Position numbers and translations under genes: made by a program
Origin: Synechococcus sp. AG-679-A04
GTDB lineage: Bacteria; Cyanobacteriota; Cyanobacteriia; PCC-6307; Cyanobiaceae
Length of the DNA stretch: 64,000 bases
Direction of reading: 5' to 3'
Assembly (NCBI GenBank): GCA_003210775.1
Contig: QCUI01000002.1
Span: forward strand, 57,522-121,521
Shown here: piece after piece, positions 18,332 through 28,373 of the stretch
How the letters are laid out: each line of letters begins with the position of its first letter
Numbering within the stretch: position 1 is the stretch's first letter
The notes under the pieces: model-generated
The model's database searches: none
What the model saw: the letters and a program-made list of their open reading frames with translations, nothing else
Told to the model about the DNA's origin: nothing

Positions 18332-19534
18332 CTACGGGGCGATAGTGCCCTCATGTCCGGCTGCGAGCAACTGATCGACGGCCCGATCACAGGACTGCAC
18401 CAGAGTGTCGACGGAAACACCTCTCCATTGAGCCAGAAGGGCCAGGCCACCGGCACCCACTCCTTCTTTCACATGACCCTGCTCGAAATCGCGCAAGCGG
18501 GAGTGGCGGCTTGCTGAGAAGCGCAGACCTGCGGCATACGCCTGCAGTGATACGGAGTAGTGCTGCTCCAGGTTGCTGAGCAGCGTCATTAGGGAAGAAG
18601 CAGGCGATGCGGCCTGGAGACGTTCCGCGGCAAGCCATGCAGTTGTCCCGATCAAAACCCGATCGCAAAGCTGCTGACGACGGTCTGCTGGAAGCGCATG
18701 AAGCGCCAGCGCAAGCACCGCTGCCATCTGACTGCCACCGGCAAGTAAAACGGGCTGTTCCGAATCGAGCACGCCGATCAAAAGCCCCGTGGCAAGGGCC
18801 TGAAAGGGATCACCGACTGCCGAGAGCAAGTCCTGTACATCGAGGTGTGGTTGGCAAGAGAGACGAGACAGCCCCTCGCTCACCAACCGCTGCTTGAGCG
18901 CCATGGGCGGATGCAGAGCACTGCCACTGACCAGTGCCTGCACAGGCAATCCCAGACCCGTCAACACGGCGAGAGCTGTGGTGGTGCCGCCGGGAACACA
19001 TTCCGCCAGCAGCAACGGTCGACGCAGTCGTCGCCCCAGCCGCCGACCGCGGTCCAACAAATGCTGCACCCGTTCGGCCTGCATCGCACAGCCGCTGGAG
19101 ACACACCCAGCAGGGCCCAAACGTGGATCCTCAAAGCGGAGATGGGGAAATTGTGGTGGCATCGGCAATCCGAGAGCAGCGACCTGCGGATCGAGACCGA
19201 GCAGCTCGCAGACCACCCAGCTGATCAAGGCTGGTGAGACCCCCGCGGGAAGAGGTGGCAGGCACCAGAGCGGAGGAACGGATGGTCCCTTCAGCAGCAG
19301 TTCCGCATCGGCCAGAGCCGTTGTGCGGCGTGCTGCTGCGGTGCAGCCCGCCGCTGAGATTCCTGGTTGCTCTGCGGTCCTAGTGGACGCGAGCACCAGC
19401 ATCAGATCCGGCAGCGGTTGGGCAGGGTCACTCCAGAGTCCTGCAAAGCGTGTTGCCTCGACCGATTGGGGCGACCCGGTGAGACGACACACCCCGAACG
19501 AAGGGTCAGAGGGGGTCGAGGGCCACCAGTCCAT
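18332..19534 (-). CDS. UPF0284 / CobT-like nicotinate-nucleotide phosphoribosyltransferase family protein
   Basis: The 400-residue protein matches the cyanobacterial UPF0284 family, a branch of CobT-like proteins. Blocks include GCTAAARRTTALADAELLL, ECVPGGTTTALAVL, HPPMALKQRLV, GDPFQALATGLLIG and VLLAGGSQMAAVLALAL. True CobT activates the lower cobalamin base; pseudocobalamin is made by marine Synechococcus, so this protein may be linked to that pathway, but this is inference. Start at 19534 (MDWWPS) overlaps the DUF2232 gene by 29 bp. Confidence 0.78.
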   Translation of the reverse strand: MDWWPSTPSDPSFGVCRLTGSPQSVEATRFAGLWSDPAQPLPDLMLVLASTRTAEQPGISAAGCTAAARRTTALADAELLLKGPSVPPLWCLPPLPAGVSPALISWVVCELLGLDPQVAALGLPMPPQFPHLRFEDPRLGPAGCVSSGCAMQAERVQHLLDRGRRLGRRLRRPLLLAECVPGGTTTALAVLTGLGLPVQALVSGSALHPPMALKQRLVSEGLSRLSCQPHLDVQDLLSAVGDPFQALATGLLIGVLDSEQPVLLAGGSQMAAVLALALHALPADRRQQLCDRVLIGTTAWLAAERLQAASPASSLMTLLSNLEQHYSVSLQAYAAGLRFSASRHSRLRDFEQGHVKEGVGAGGLALLAQWRGVSVDTLVQSCDRAVDQLLAAGHEGTIAP

Positions 19535-20150
19535 GAAGCAGCGGGGGAGGGTCAGGCACAGGGGCCTGCAATCGAGGGAAGATCCAGTAGGCAAGCGCGT
19601 GGAGGGCGAGGACGTACACCAGCTGCTGAATGAGCACCAGAGCGAGAGCCATCAACTGAACCAGCAACAAATCAGGAGCAAGAGGTAACTGCAGCAATTC
19701 CAGGAATCTGTCCAGCAGACCTGCACCGGCTCGAGTGATGATCACCCAAAGGTTTTCACCCACCAACAAAGAGAGCGCAACCACCCTCACAAGGAACCCG
19801 GCAGCGCCGATCAGCAAGCCGATCCCCCAGCTCAGCCACCAACTGCAGCGATGCAGCCAACACCAGCCGAGCCATATCGACAGCAGACCATAGGGAAACA
19901 GCATCAAGGGTCCGCGAACCGGCCCCATCAAGGCGATCAACAGAAGAATCGCCACCGCAAGGCCTTCGACCCCGGCGCGGGCACCGCGACGGATTGCAAG
20001 CAGAGCAAGTGGCAGAGGCAGGGCAAGGCGGAACAGAGCTCCTCCAACCGGGAGGTAATACAGCGCCAGCCAGATCAATGCAGCTGCGGCCGCTAAATAG
20101 GAGGATTCCATCATCCGCAGGGCCTGGCGATGGCTGAGAGCTGGTCGCAT
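19506..20150 (-). CDS. DUF2232-type membrane protein
   Basis: The 214-residue protein is strongly hydrophobic with six or so helices and matches the DUF2232 plan (LPVGGALFRLALPLPLALLAIRRG is the family-like cytoplasmic loop). It resembles S-component-like membrane proteins, but no function is known. It overlaps the CobT-like gene by 29 bp downstream and abuts the lipoprotein gene at 20150 upstream, so the string topA-lipoprotein-DUF2232-CobT-like is likely one transcript. Confidence 0.75.
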   Translation of the reverse strand: MRPALSHRQALRMMESSYLAAAAALIWLALYYLPVGGALFRLALPLPLALLAIRRGARAGVEGLAVAILLLIALMGPVRGPLMLFPYGLLSIWLGWCWLHRCSWWLSWGIGLLIGAAGFLVRVVALSLLVGENLWVIITRAGAGLLDRFLELLQLPLAPDLLLVQLMALALVLIQQLVYVLALHALAYWIFPRLQAPVPDPPPLLHGLVALDPL

Positions 20151-20674
20151 CAGGAAGCAGGCTTCTGCCGGAGGTTGGACGACTGATTCCGATCGCTGAC
20201 GGGCGCTTTTTCGATGGTCTCCACCTCAAAACCGATGCCAGCACGCCTGAGAGCCTCAGTGACACCCTCCGCGGGAGCAGCTGGATCCGCTGCTGACAGG
20301 CGAATCATGATGCGATACGGCAGGGTGCGCTCCGGAGTGGATCTGCTCTCAGTGCTATCGGTCGCATTAGCCGTTGCTGGCGGTTGTTCACGTTCAGATT
20401 CGCGTTCAGAATCGGTGGAGCCCTCATCGTCATTGACAATGGCTTTGGGCTTGTCGTTGTCTTTGAACTTGGCCTTGACCTGCTGCTCGTCCTTGCCAGC
20501 AACCACTCGGTTGTCTGAAGCGCTGTCGTCTGGATCGTCCTGGGTTCCAGCTGGGCTGACCTCCCCTGCCTGAGAGTCAAAGCTTTCAGAGAGCCGCTGG
20601 CCGAATGGTGTTCCATCACAGGCCTGCAGCAGCAGCAAGGGCAACAACGACAGGACAAACAGCCTGGTGCCCAT
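20150..20674 (-). CDS. Putative lipoprotein, acidic linker, C-terminal domain
   Basis: The 174-residue protein has a lipoprotein signal (FVLSLLPLLLLQAC, lipobox Cys near residue 19), a long low-complexity charged linker rich in Asp, Ser, Glu and Lys, and a compact C-terminal region (PYRIMIRLSAADPAAPAEGVTEALRRAG). I do not recognise the domain. The start ATG at 20674 abuts the topA stop, so it follows topA in the same transcript. Confidence 0.65.
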   Translation of the reverse strand: MGTRLFVLSLLPLLLLQACDGTPFGQRLSESFDSQAGEVSPAGTQDDPDDSASDNRVVAGKDEQQVKAKFKDNDKPKAIVNDDEGSTDSERESEREQPPATANATDSTESRSTPERTLPYRIMIRLSAADPAAPAEGVTEALRRAGIGFEVETIEKAPVSDRNQSSNLRQKPAS

Positions 20675-23391
20675 CAGGACTCGGCTGGGCGAATCACGCG
20701 CACGGCACTCGCACGCAAGCGACCTGACTTCGTCAAGGCAGGAGGCTTTTTCGCTGCAGGCTTCTTGGCTGCAGCTTTTTTGGCTGCAGCTTTTTTGGCT
20801 GCAGGTTTCTTGGTGGTGGAAGCCTTACGGCCACCCTTCTTGCTTGCGGCCTTGGCCTCCAACAGCTCCACCGCCTGCTCAAGGGTGATGTCTTCAGCGC
20901 CCTTTCCTTCCGGAAGAGAAGCGTTGACCTTGCCCTGCTTCACGTAGAGACCGTAGGGGCCGTCATAAACCTGCACCGACTCATCACTGCCCTCGGGCTT
21001 ACCGAGATCCTTGAGCGCAGTACGACCACCTCGACCGCGTTTGGGCATGGCCAGCAGCTCAAGAGCACGGGTGAGTCCCACAGCGAGGACATCGTCATCG
21101 CCTTTCAGAGAGCGATAGTCCTTCTCACTCTTGCCCTTGTCCCAGACCACATAGGGGCCGAAACGACCAAGCCCTGCCTGGACCTTGCCACCGTCAGGGT
21201 GCTCTCCCAGCAGCCTGGGCAGTCGCAACAGGCCGAGGGCATCCTCGAGGCTGAGGTCCTCTGGCTTCACTCCCTTAGGGAGCGAAGCCCGCTTGGGCTT
21301 GGGGTTCTCATCACTCACCTGCCCACGCTGCACATAGGGCCCGTATTGACCGAACAGCAGGTAAACAAGATCTCCGGTTTCAGGATCTTCACCTAAGGCC
21401 TCAGGCCCATCAGCCTTTTGCTTGAGGATGAGTTCAGCCTGATCGTGATCAAGATCAGCAGGGGTGATCTCGCGAGGCAGGGTGGCCTTGATCAGCTCCT
21501 CCTCACCGTCGTCACCAACACGTTTGGCTTCGAGATAGGCACCAAAGCGGCCAATCCTGACCACACAGGGAAGTCCCTCGAGGTCGATCGTGCGCGAAGC
21601 ACCGGGGTCGATGTCGCCCTCTCGCAGGTGCACCTGGGATTCCAACCCCTCGTTGCCCTTGTAGAAGCTCTCCAGGTAGGGCAACCACTGCACCTTCCCA
21701 TGGGAGATCTCATCGAGGGTGTTTTCCATCCTGGCGGTGAAAGAGGTGTCGACCAGATCAGGGAAGTGCTCCTCGAGCAGCGCAGTCACCGCGAAAGCGG
21801 TGAAGCTGGGCGTGAGCGAATTGTTCTGGAGCGCGGCATAGCCGCGATCAACGATCGTTCCAATGATCGAGGCATAGGTGGAGGGCCTGCCGATTCCTTC
21901 CTTCTCGAGCATCTTCACCAGGGAAGCTTCCGAGAAACGTGCAGGAGGCTGGGTCTGGTGGCCAAGCGCCTCAACGTCTTTCAGGTTGGGAGAATCTCCC
22001 TGTTTGAGAGCTGGCAGCAGCACTTCCTGGCCTTCCAGAGCCGCATCGGGATCATCACTGCCCTCCACATAGGCACGGAAGAAACCCGGAAAATCAATGC
22101 GCTTTCCACTGGCACGGAACACCGCATCAGCGGCACTCAGATCAACAGACAGCATGGTGAGGCGGGCCTCAGCCATCTGACTGGCGACGGTGCGCTTCCA
22201 GATCAGCTCATAGAGGGCTAGGTCCCTGCCATCAAGGCCCGTCTCTTGTGGGGCACGAAAACTCTCTCCGGCAGGGCGAATCGCTTCGTGGGCTTCCTGT
22301 GCATTTCGGGATTTTGTACTGAACTGCCTGGGACCATTGCTGAGATAGTCCTTGCCATATCGCGATTCCACACAGCTGCGAGCAGCGCTGATCGCCTGAT
22401 CAGAGAGATGCACCGAATCGGTGCGCATGTAGGTGATGAAACCACGCTCATAGAGACCCTGAGCGCAACGCATCGTTTCCCTGGCAGAAAGCCGAAGCTT
22501 GCGGTTCGACTCCTGCTGCAGGGTGCTGGTCGTGAACGGCGGAACGGGACGTCGAACCGTGGGTTTTTCCTCAACGGACGTGACGCTCCATGCCACCGAC
22601 TTGACCGTTTCGGACAAGGTCAGCGCATCGCTTTCACTGAGGAGGCGAACCTTGCTTCCAGCCTTGAGCTCGCCGGTGTTTTCATCAAAGTCATTACCGG
22701 TGGCAATGCGCTGTCCCTCGAGCTGGGTGAGCTTGGCGTCAAAACGACTGCCAGCCTGCTCAAGGCCAGCCTTGAGGTCCCAATAGCTGCCGCTGCGGAA
22801 TGCCCGCCGTGCACGTTCCCGTTGCACCAGCAGACGCACAGCCACGGACTGCACGCGACCCGCAGACAGGCCCCAGGCCACCTTCTTCCACAACAGAGGC
22901 GAGAGGGTGTAGCCCACCAACCGGTCGAGGATTCGTCGTGTTTCCTGGGCATGCACAAGTTCCATGTCCAGCTCACGGGTCTGGTCAAGAGCGCGCCCAA
23001 TCGCCTCCTTGGTGATCTCGTGAAAGACCATTCGCTTCACCGGAACCTTCGGAGCAAGCAGCTGCAACAAATGCCAGCTGATGCTTTCGCCTTCTCGGTC
23101 TTCATCAGTCGCCAGCAGAAGCTGCTCAGCGCCCTTAAGGGCGTCCTTCAGCTCCTTGACCGTTTTCTTCTTGTCCTTCGGAACCACGTAAAGGGGCTCG
23201 AAATCGGACTCGGTGTTAACGCCGAGATTGGCCCACTTCTGCCCCTTCTGAGCCGCTGGAATCTCGCTGGCGTTATTGGGCAGATCACGCACATGCCCCA
23301 TGGAGGCTTCCACCCGGAAGTCCTTAGGGAGGAATCCACGGATGGTGCGGGCCTTGGTGGGGCTCTCAACGATGACCAGGGTGTGCGCCAA
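20674..23391 (-). CDS. topA: TopA, DNA topoisomerase I
   Basis: The 905-residue enzyme has the TOPRIM domain ([14 protein letters not shown], later DEDREGE), the type IA core with the active-site Tyr in FITYMRTDS (about residue 320), and several C-terminal beta-rich repeats ([37 protein letters not shown]) instead of zinc fingers. It relaxes negative supercoils. The tail is a Lys/Ala-rich repeat ([14 protein letters not shown]) like eukaryote-type linker tails. TTG at 23391 gives the family start [10 protein letters not shown]. Confidence 0.96.
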   Translation of the reverse strand: MAHTLVIVESPTKARTIRGFLPKDFRVEASMGHVRDLPNNASEIPAAQKGQKWANLGVNTESDFEPLYVVPKDKKKTVKELKDALKGAEQLLLATDEDREGESISWHLLQLLAPKVPVKRMVFHEITKEAIGRALDQTRELDMELVHAQETRRILDRLVGYTLSPLLWKKVAWGLSAGRVQSVAVRLLVQRERARRAFRSGSYWDLKAGLEQAGSRFDAKLTQLEGQRIATGNDFDENTGELKAGSKVRLLSESDALTLSETVKSVAWSVTSVEEKPTVRRPVPPFTTSTLQQESNRKLRLSARETMRCAQGLYERGFITYMRTDSVHLSDQAISAARSCVESRYGKDYLSNGPRQFSTKSRNAQEAHEAIRPAGESFRAPQETGLDGRDLALYELIWKRTVASQMAEARLTMLSVDLSAADAVFRASGKRIDFPGFFRAYVEGSDDPDAALEGQEVLLPALKQGDSPNLKDVEALGHQTQPPARFSEASLVKMLEKEGIGRPSTYASIIGTIVDRGYAALQNNSLTPSFTAFAVTALLEEHFPDLVDTSFTARMENTLDEISHGKVQWLPYLESFYKGNEGLESQVHLREGDIDPGASRTIDLEGLPCVVRIGRFGAYLEAKRVGDDGEEELIKATLPREITPADLDHDQAELILKQKADGPEALGEDPETGDLVYLLFGQYGPYVQRGQVSDENPKPKRASLPKGVKPEDLSLEDALGLLRLPRLLGEHPDGGKVQAGLGRFGPYVVWDKGKSEKDYRSLKGDDDVLAVGLTRALELLAMPKRGRGGRTALKDLGKPEGSDESVQVYDGPYGLYVKQGKVNASLPEGKGAEDITLEQAVELLEAKAASKKGGRKASTTKKPAAKKAAAKKAAAKKPAAKKPPALTKSGRLRASAVRVIRPAES

Positions 23392-23518
23392 AAGAGGGCA
23401 GATAACCGTTCCCTTCTTTATCGCACCGCCGCTCAAGTTGCAGCGAATACGAGTGATGCCTCAAGGAAGAACGGAAGCGCAGCTAAAGTCGCCCGAACCG
23501 CTCTGCCCTGCGCGCGCC

Positions 23519-25090
23519 ATGCCCGAGATGGGTGCCTTGCTTCTCGACACCCAGCCATTGGCAGCTCCGGGTGATCTGCTCAATCTTGCGCTGAACGCCG
23601 GTGCTATTGCCCCGGAAGGCGCAGTGCTGCTGGCGATGCTGGCCACCCTGCTGGTGGATCTAGCCGGTGAAAAAGTCTCCGTGCGCTGGGTTCCACCCAT
23701 TTGTTACGCAGGTCTGGGGACAGCCCTGGTGTTGCTTGCCCTGCAGTGGAATGCTCCCCTGGAGCCGTCCTTCCTGGGCGCATTCCTCTCCGATCACCTG
23801 GCCATTGCTTTCAGAGCCGTCGTGGCCAGCTCAACGTTGCTGTCCTTGCTGATCAGCTGGAGGTATGCCGAGCAGGGAGGAACACCTGTTGGTGAATACG
23901 CCGCAATCCTGCTGGCGGCAACGCTTGGAGGGATGCTGCTCTGCGGTGCCACCGATCTGGTGAGCATTTTCGTTTCACTAGAAACGCTGTCAGTCGCGAG
24001 TTACCTGCTCTCCGGCTACATGAAACGCGATGCACGCAGCTCTGAAGCAGCGCTGAAATACTTACTCGTGGGTTCCGCCGCAGCTGCGGTCTTTCTCTAC
24101 GGCTCCTCATTGCTATACGGACTCAGCGGCTCCACCAGCCTTGAGGCGATCGGGCAGTCACTGCTGACCAGTCCCACCCCGCTCGCAGCTCTGGCACTGG
24201 TGTTCGTGCTGGCAACCGTGGCGTTCAAGATTGCGGCAGTGCCCTTTCACCAGTGGACACCAGACGTCTACGAGGGATCTCCGACCCCAGTAGTCGCCTT
24301 CCTGTCAGTCGGTTCGAAAGCCGCCGGTTTCGCCCTGGCTCTACGCATTCTGGTGGGCTGCTTCGGCAGTTTCGATACGCAATGGAAACTGCTGTTCACC
24401 GTTCTCGCGGTGCTCAGCATGACCCTCGGCAATGTCGTTGCGCTGGCCCAGACCTCAATGAAGCGGATGCTGGCCTACAGCTCCATTGGTCAGGCCGGTT
24501 TCGTCATGATCGGCCTGGTTTGCGGAACCGAAGACGGTTTTGCGGCCATGGTCCTTTACATGGCCGCCTACCTGTTCATGAACATGGGGGCGTTTGCCTG
24601 CATCATCCTGTTCTCGATACGCACCGGTAGTGATCGCATCTCCGATTACGCCGGTCTCTATCAGAAGGATCCTCTGATCACGCTTGGGCTCAGTCTCTGC
24701 CTGCTGTCGCTCGGTGGCATCCCACCGATGCTCGGCTTCTTTGCCAAAATTTATCTCTTCTTTGCGGGCTGGGCTGATCACCAGTACCTGCTGGTGGTGG
24801 TGGGACTGATCACCTCAGTGGTGTCGATCTACTACTACATCGGAGTGATCAAGATGATGGTGGTCAAGGAGCCGCAGGAAGCCTCTGATGCAGTGAAGGC
24901 CTATCCGCCGATCCAGTGGAACACCCTGGGACTGCCCCCACTCCGCGTCGCTCTCGTGACCTGTGTGGTCGTCACAGCTGTTGGTGGAATCCTCTCCAAT
25001 CCCCTCTTCCAGTGGGCCAGTGATGCGGTTGCTGGAACGCCGATCCTGCAACAGGCGATTGCCAATGCCTCCGGAGCCACCCTTGGCTGA
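23519..25090 (+). CDS. ndhB: NdhB, NAD(P)H-quinone oxidoreductase subunit 2
   Basis: The 523-residue protein has about fourteen helices and matches the NDH-1 antiporter-like subunit NdhB/Nuo[58 protein letters not shown] and [14 protein letters not shown]. It belongs to the thylakoid complex that serves respiration, cyclic electron flow and CO2 uptake. Start ATG 23519 (MPEMGALLL) is the best choice; an upstream in-frame stretch overlaps topA. The end overlaps the next gene by 26 bp. Confidence 0.96.
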   Translation: MPEMGALLLDTQPLAAPGDLLNLALNAGAIAPEGAVLLAMLATLLVDLAGEKVSVRWVPPICYAGLGTALVLLALQWNAPLEPSFLGAFLSDHLAIAFRAVVASSTLLSLLISWRYAEQGGTPVGEYAAILLAATLGGMLLCGATDLVSIFVSLETLSVASYLLSGYMKRDARSSEAALKYLLVGSAAAAVFLYGSSLLYGLSGSTSLEAIGQSLLTSPTPLAALALVFVLATVAFKIAAVPFHQWTPDVYEGSPTPVVAFLSVGSKAAGFALALRILVGCFGSFDTQWKLLFTVLAVLSMTLGNVVALAQTSMKRMLAYSSIGQAGFVMIGLVCGTEDGFAAMVLYMAAYLFMNMGAFACIILFSIRTGSDRISDYAGLYQKDPLITLGLSLCLLSLGGIPPMLGFFAKIYLFFAGWADHQYLLVVVGLITSVVSIYYYIGVIKMMVVKEPQEASDAVKAYPPIQWNTLGLPPLRVALVTCVVVTAVGGILSNPLFQWASDAVAGTPILQQAIANASGATLG

Positions 25091-25811
25091 CAGAGCCACA
25101 GGTCAACGCTCTCCGGTCGCTGAATTGCGCGCAGTCGACAAGATCTATGGGAGCGGAGCTGGCCTTGTGAGGGCTCTTGATCAACTTGATCTAACCGTGC
25201 GCAAAGGCGACTATCTCGCCGTCATGGGGGCCAGCGGCTCCGGCAAAAGCACCGCGATGAACATTCTGGGCTGCCTCGACCGACCCAGCAGCGGCTCTTA
25301 TCACCTCAACGGAAATGCGGTGGAGGAGCTCGATGATGACGCCCTGGCGGATCTGCGCAATCAGCAGCTGGGTTTCGTGTTTCAGCAATTCCATCTGCTG
25401 CCCCACGCGACGGCTCTCGAAAACGTCATGCTGCCGATGATCTATGCAGGGCTCTCACCCCAGCAGAGACGAGACAAGGCCAGAGAAGCGCTGGACCGCG
25501 TTGGGCTTGGAGACAGGATGCAGAACAAGCCGAATCAGCTGTCCGGCGGTCAACAGCAGAGAGTCGCCATTGCAAGAGCCATCATCAACCAGCCTGCCCT
25601 TCTCCTGGCTGATGAACCCACCGGTGCCCTCGATTCACGCACCACGGATGACGTGTTGAATCTGTTCGATGCCTTGCACGACCAGGGCATCACGCTGGTG
25701 CTTGTCACCCATGAAGATGATGTTGCGGCTCGTGCTGAACGGGTGGCACATTTCCGAGACGGCCGCGTCGAGCGTTTAGATGGTCCCACCCACGATTTCA
25801 AGCCGACCTAA
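25065..25811 (+). CDS. ABC transporter ATP-binding protein (MacB/LolD type)
   Basis: This 248-residue ATPase has Walker [17 protein letters not shown], the Q-loop VFQQFHLL, the signature [14 protein letters not shown], Walker [12 protein letters not shown] and the switch His in VLVTHEDD. The LolD/MacB subgroup is marked by [13 protein letters not shown] and [10 protein letters not shown]. No cognate permease is adjacent. It overlaps the 3' end of ndhB; the 5' part read from upstream is shadow sequence of ndhB. Confidence 0.9.
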   Translation: MPPEPPLADRATGQRSPVAELRAVDKIYGSGAGLVRALDQLDLTVRKGDYLAVMGASGSGKSTAMNILGCLDRPSSGSYHLNGNAVEELDDDALADLRNQQLGFVFQQFHLLPHATALENVMLPMIYAGLSPQQRRDKAREALDRVGLGDRMQNKPNQLSGGQQQRVAIARAIINQPALLLADEPTGALDSRTTDDVLNLFDALHDQGITLVLVTHEDDVAARAERVAHFRDGRVERLDGPTHDFKPT

Positions 25812-25851
25812 AGCGGTCTGATTAATCTGGTCCCTGGGTGAACTGGATTGC

Positions 25852-26598
25852 ATGGTCTCCTCAGCCACTCCGAAGACCAGGCTGCTGCTCGTCGATGACG
25901 AGGCTCGTCTCACGGAACTCCTGAAAATGGAACTGGAGGTTGAGGGGTATGAAGTGGATGTGGCCGCGGATGGAGCTACGGGTCTGATCAGAGCCCGCAC
26001 GGAACCATCCCCAGACCTGATTGTTCTGGACTGGAATCTTCCAGATTTCAACGGTGTGGACATCTGCCAGCGAATCCGCAGCAGCGCCATCACCACACCG
26101 ATCCTGATGCTCACCGGCCACGACGATGTGGCTGATCGTGTGAAGGCCCTGGATGCTGGGGTGGACGACTATCTGGTCAAGCCTTTTTCGATCGAGGAAT
26201 TAATGGCAAGACTGCGGGCCATGCAACGACGTGCCAGCACGTTCTCTGCAGGCTCTGGCGACGGCGATCATCCTGAAATACTTCAGGTCGCAGACCTGGT
26301 CATGAACACCAGCACAAGGGATGTGAGCCGTTCAGGCCAGTTAATTCAGCTGTCCGTGAAGGAATACGAGTTACTCAATTTCCTGATGCGTGGTCAGGGG
26401 AAAGTGCTCGAACGCGACGCAATCATGAGCGGAGTCTGGGGTGAGAACTTCTACGGCGATGACAATCTTCTCGATGTCTACATCCGCTATTTGCGCCAGA
26501 AGATCGAATCGAGTGAACGTCCTGCCCTGATCCATACCGTGAGAGGTGTGGGCTTCATCCTGCGAGAAGAGCGTCAGGCTCAGACGTCTGAATCTTGA
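25852..26598 (+). CDS. OmpR-type response regulator
   Basis: The 248-residue regulator has a receiver domain with the acidic pocket VDDE, the phosphorylated Asp in IVLDWNLPDFNG, the Thr of MLTGHDD, and the Lys of VKPFSIEE. The C-terminal winged helix carries LSVKEYELLNFLMRGQGKVLERD and HTVRGVGFIL. It is a DNA-binding transcription factor. No histidine kinase gene is next to it. I do not assign it to a named cyanobacterial regulator. Its end overlaps the convergent M23 gene by 19 bp. Confidence 0.92.
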   Translation: MVSSATPKTRLLLVDDEARLTELLKMELEVEGYEVDVAADGATGLIRARTEPSPDLIVLDWNLPDFNGVDICQRIRSSAITTPILMLTGHDDVADRVKALDAGVDDYLVKPFSIEELMARLRAMQRRASTFSAGSGDGDHPEILQVADLVMNTSTRDVSRSGQLIQLSVKEYELLNFLMRGQGKVLERDAIMSGVWGENFYGDDNLLDVYIRYLRQKIESSERPALIHTVRGVGFILREERQAQTSES

Positions 26599-27557
26599 GA
26601 ACGCTCGAGACTGGTCATCAGCTGCCCCACAAGCAGCGACACGGCATCGGCTCCCGAAGCAGTGAGCGGATTGAGGTCCAGATCGCCAGGGTCAACAGCC
26701 ACCCAACCGCCGGCCTCAGGCTGACGCAGTTCAAAATGCAGGTGAGGTCCTGTACTGAGGCCAGTACTGCCCACACGGCCGATCACCTCACCCTGGCGAA
26801 CCTTCTGGCCGGACTTCACGTAGATCTCTGACAGATGTCCATACAGGGTCCGGCGTTTGGACTGGGCATGATCCAGCTCCACAGCAATGCCGTAACCTCC
26901 CGCCAGACCGCTGCTCAGCACGGTTCCTGACAAAGCAGCGACCACCGGGGTCCCTTCTGGAGCAGCCAGATCCTTGCCGGCATGCATCAGCCATCTCCCG
27001 ATGATCGGATGGATCCGCCAGCCGAAGTCACTGGTGGTGATGGCTGAACCGATGACCGGGAACAGCAGCTTGCGATCACCGTTGCCAGAGATCGACGCCG
27101 GTCGGGGCGACACCGCAAACACCGTCTCGAGACGGAACGTTGCAGAGGAGCCTGCCAGCAAAGCCTTCACCGGTACTGAAATCGGAGGAAGCGGCGTGCC
27201 ATCAAAACCGCGCCTGGACAAGCCGGTAAGCGTTTCATCACGGCCTTTCCAGACAACGCGCGGTTGCAGACGATTACTGCGGCGGCGCACAGCCACCCCG
27301 CTGCTGCATTCCTGCTGCGACAGCGCACCGCTTCGGCAGGCCTGCTGGAAGGCTGGAACATCAATGGGGCGGGCCTGTTCCCCAGTTTCAAGCTGGCGAC
27401 GCTCGAGCGGTGTGATGACGCGATTTCTCTCTAGGGACTCCAGCGAACGATCGAAGGTGAGCGGCGGCGGAAGCGGCTTGAGCTCAGGCGGAGTGACTGG
27501 CCCCTGCAGGGCAGGAATGGACAGGAGAACCGATGTGGCAAGCCAACGCAGAACCAA
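26580..27557 (-). CDS. M23 family (LytM-like) metallopeptidase
   Basis: The 325-residue protein has an N-terminal signal-like hydrophobic segment, a linker with two Cys (QQACRSGALSQQECSS), and a C-terminal M23 domain. Zn ligands are visible as HAGKDLAAPEGTP (HxxxD) and GPHLHFELR (HxH), with GWRIHPIIGRWLMHAG upstream. It likely trims peptidoglycan cross-links in the periplasm. It is convergent with the response regulator and sits upstream of birA on the same strand. Confidence 0.9.
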   Translation of the reverse strand: MVLRWLATSVLLSIPALQGPVTPPELKPLPPPLTFDRSLESLERNRVITPLERRQLETGEQARPIDVPAFQQACRSGALSQQECSSGVAVRRRSNRLQPRVVWKGRDETLTGLSRRGFDGTPLPPISVPVKALLAGSSATFRLETVFAVSPRPASISGNGDRKLLFPVIGSAITTSDFGWRIHPIIGRWLMHAGKDLAAPEGTPVVAALSGTVLSSGLAGGYGIAVELDHAQSKRRTLYGHLSEIYVKSGQKVRQGEVIGRVGSTGLSTGPHLHFELRQPEAGGWVAVDPGDLDLNPLTASGADAVSLLVGQLMTSLERSQDSDV

Positions 27558-27587
27558 CGAATCAAGACGGTCTCATCGAGCGAGAAT

Positions 27588-28373
27588 CTAGAGATCCTGG
27601 TCAGGGCTGTCTGTCCAACGGGTCCAGCTGGTCCTCCGGGTCCCCTGCTCCAGAAGCAGACGTCCGTCCATACCGATACCTCGCACTTGCCAGGACTCTC
27701 CCGTGTCTGGGTCAGCCACCGATGAAGCCCAGAGACGCTGCTCGGCCCGACGGACCACCATGCTGGGCTCAAGCGCCAACTCGCGGGCTCGGTCGAGTGC
27801 GCGCAGCACGGCTCCTTGCCAGACCCTCAGCCGACATCGCCCTGAACAAAGCAGTTCCCGCAGGGAGATCGCTCCAGGAGGCACCGGGTTATTCACATTG
27901 AGCCCGACCCCGATTCGAGCCAGACGGACCTGACTGCCGCGGAAGACGAGGGTGGGCAGCACACCGGCCAGCTTGCGGGACTCAATAATCAGATCATTGG
28001 GCCACTTGATAGACACCTGCAGGCCAGTGGACTCGACCTGCTCCGCCAGGGAAACAGCCACGGTGAGACCGAACAACCCCGTAGAAGATTGCTGCTGAGG
28101 CCAGGGGAGAGCCGCGCTCAACCAGACACCACCCTTCGGCGCCATCCAGCGGCGTCCGTACTGTCCATGACCACGGATCTGATGGTCAGCCAATACAGCG
28201 CGAGGAGAGAGGCCAGACCAGGGCTGCTGCATCAACCATTGAGACAGCTCACCCTCGGTGCTGGCACACACGCCCAAACGCCTCAGCCACCAAGAGTCAT
28301 GACCATGGAGGCGTAAATCGTGCAGCAGTCGCCCCCGGCCCGTACGCACAAAGGTCAATGGTGCTGCTCCCAC
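27588..28373 (-). CDS. birA: BirA, biotin-[acetyl-CoA-carboxylase] ligase (no HTH)
   Basis: The 261-residue protein has the biotin protein ligase catalytic core: GHGQYGRRWMAPKGGVWLS (biotinyl-AMP loop), SIKWPNDLIIESRKLAGVL, and GVGLNVNNPVP. No N-terminal helix-turn-helix is present, so it is a ligase without repressor function. The start GTG at 28373 overlaps the upstream aminotransferase stop; it is preferred to the ATG at 28448, which lies deeper inside that gene. Confidence 0.87.
   Translation of the reverse strand: MGAAPLTFVRTGRGRLLHDLRLHGHDSWWLRRLGVCASTEGELSQWLMQQPWSGLSPRAVLADHQIRGHGQYGRRWMAPKGGVWLSAALPWPQQQSSTGLFGLTVAVSLAEQVESTGLQVSIKWPNDLIIESRKLAGVLPTLVFRGSQVRLARIGVGLNVNNPVPPGAISLRELLCSGRCRLRVWQGAVLRALDRARELALEPSMVVRRAEQRLWASSVADPDTGESWQVRGIGMDGRLLLEQGTRRTSWTRWTDSPDQDL

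Noticed and set aside
22246..23574. A 442-codon plus-strand frame opposite topA.
   Set aside because: It is the antisense shadow of topA; topA motifs are complete and leave no room for another gene.
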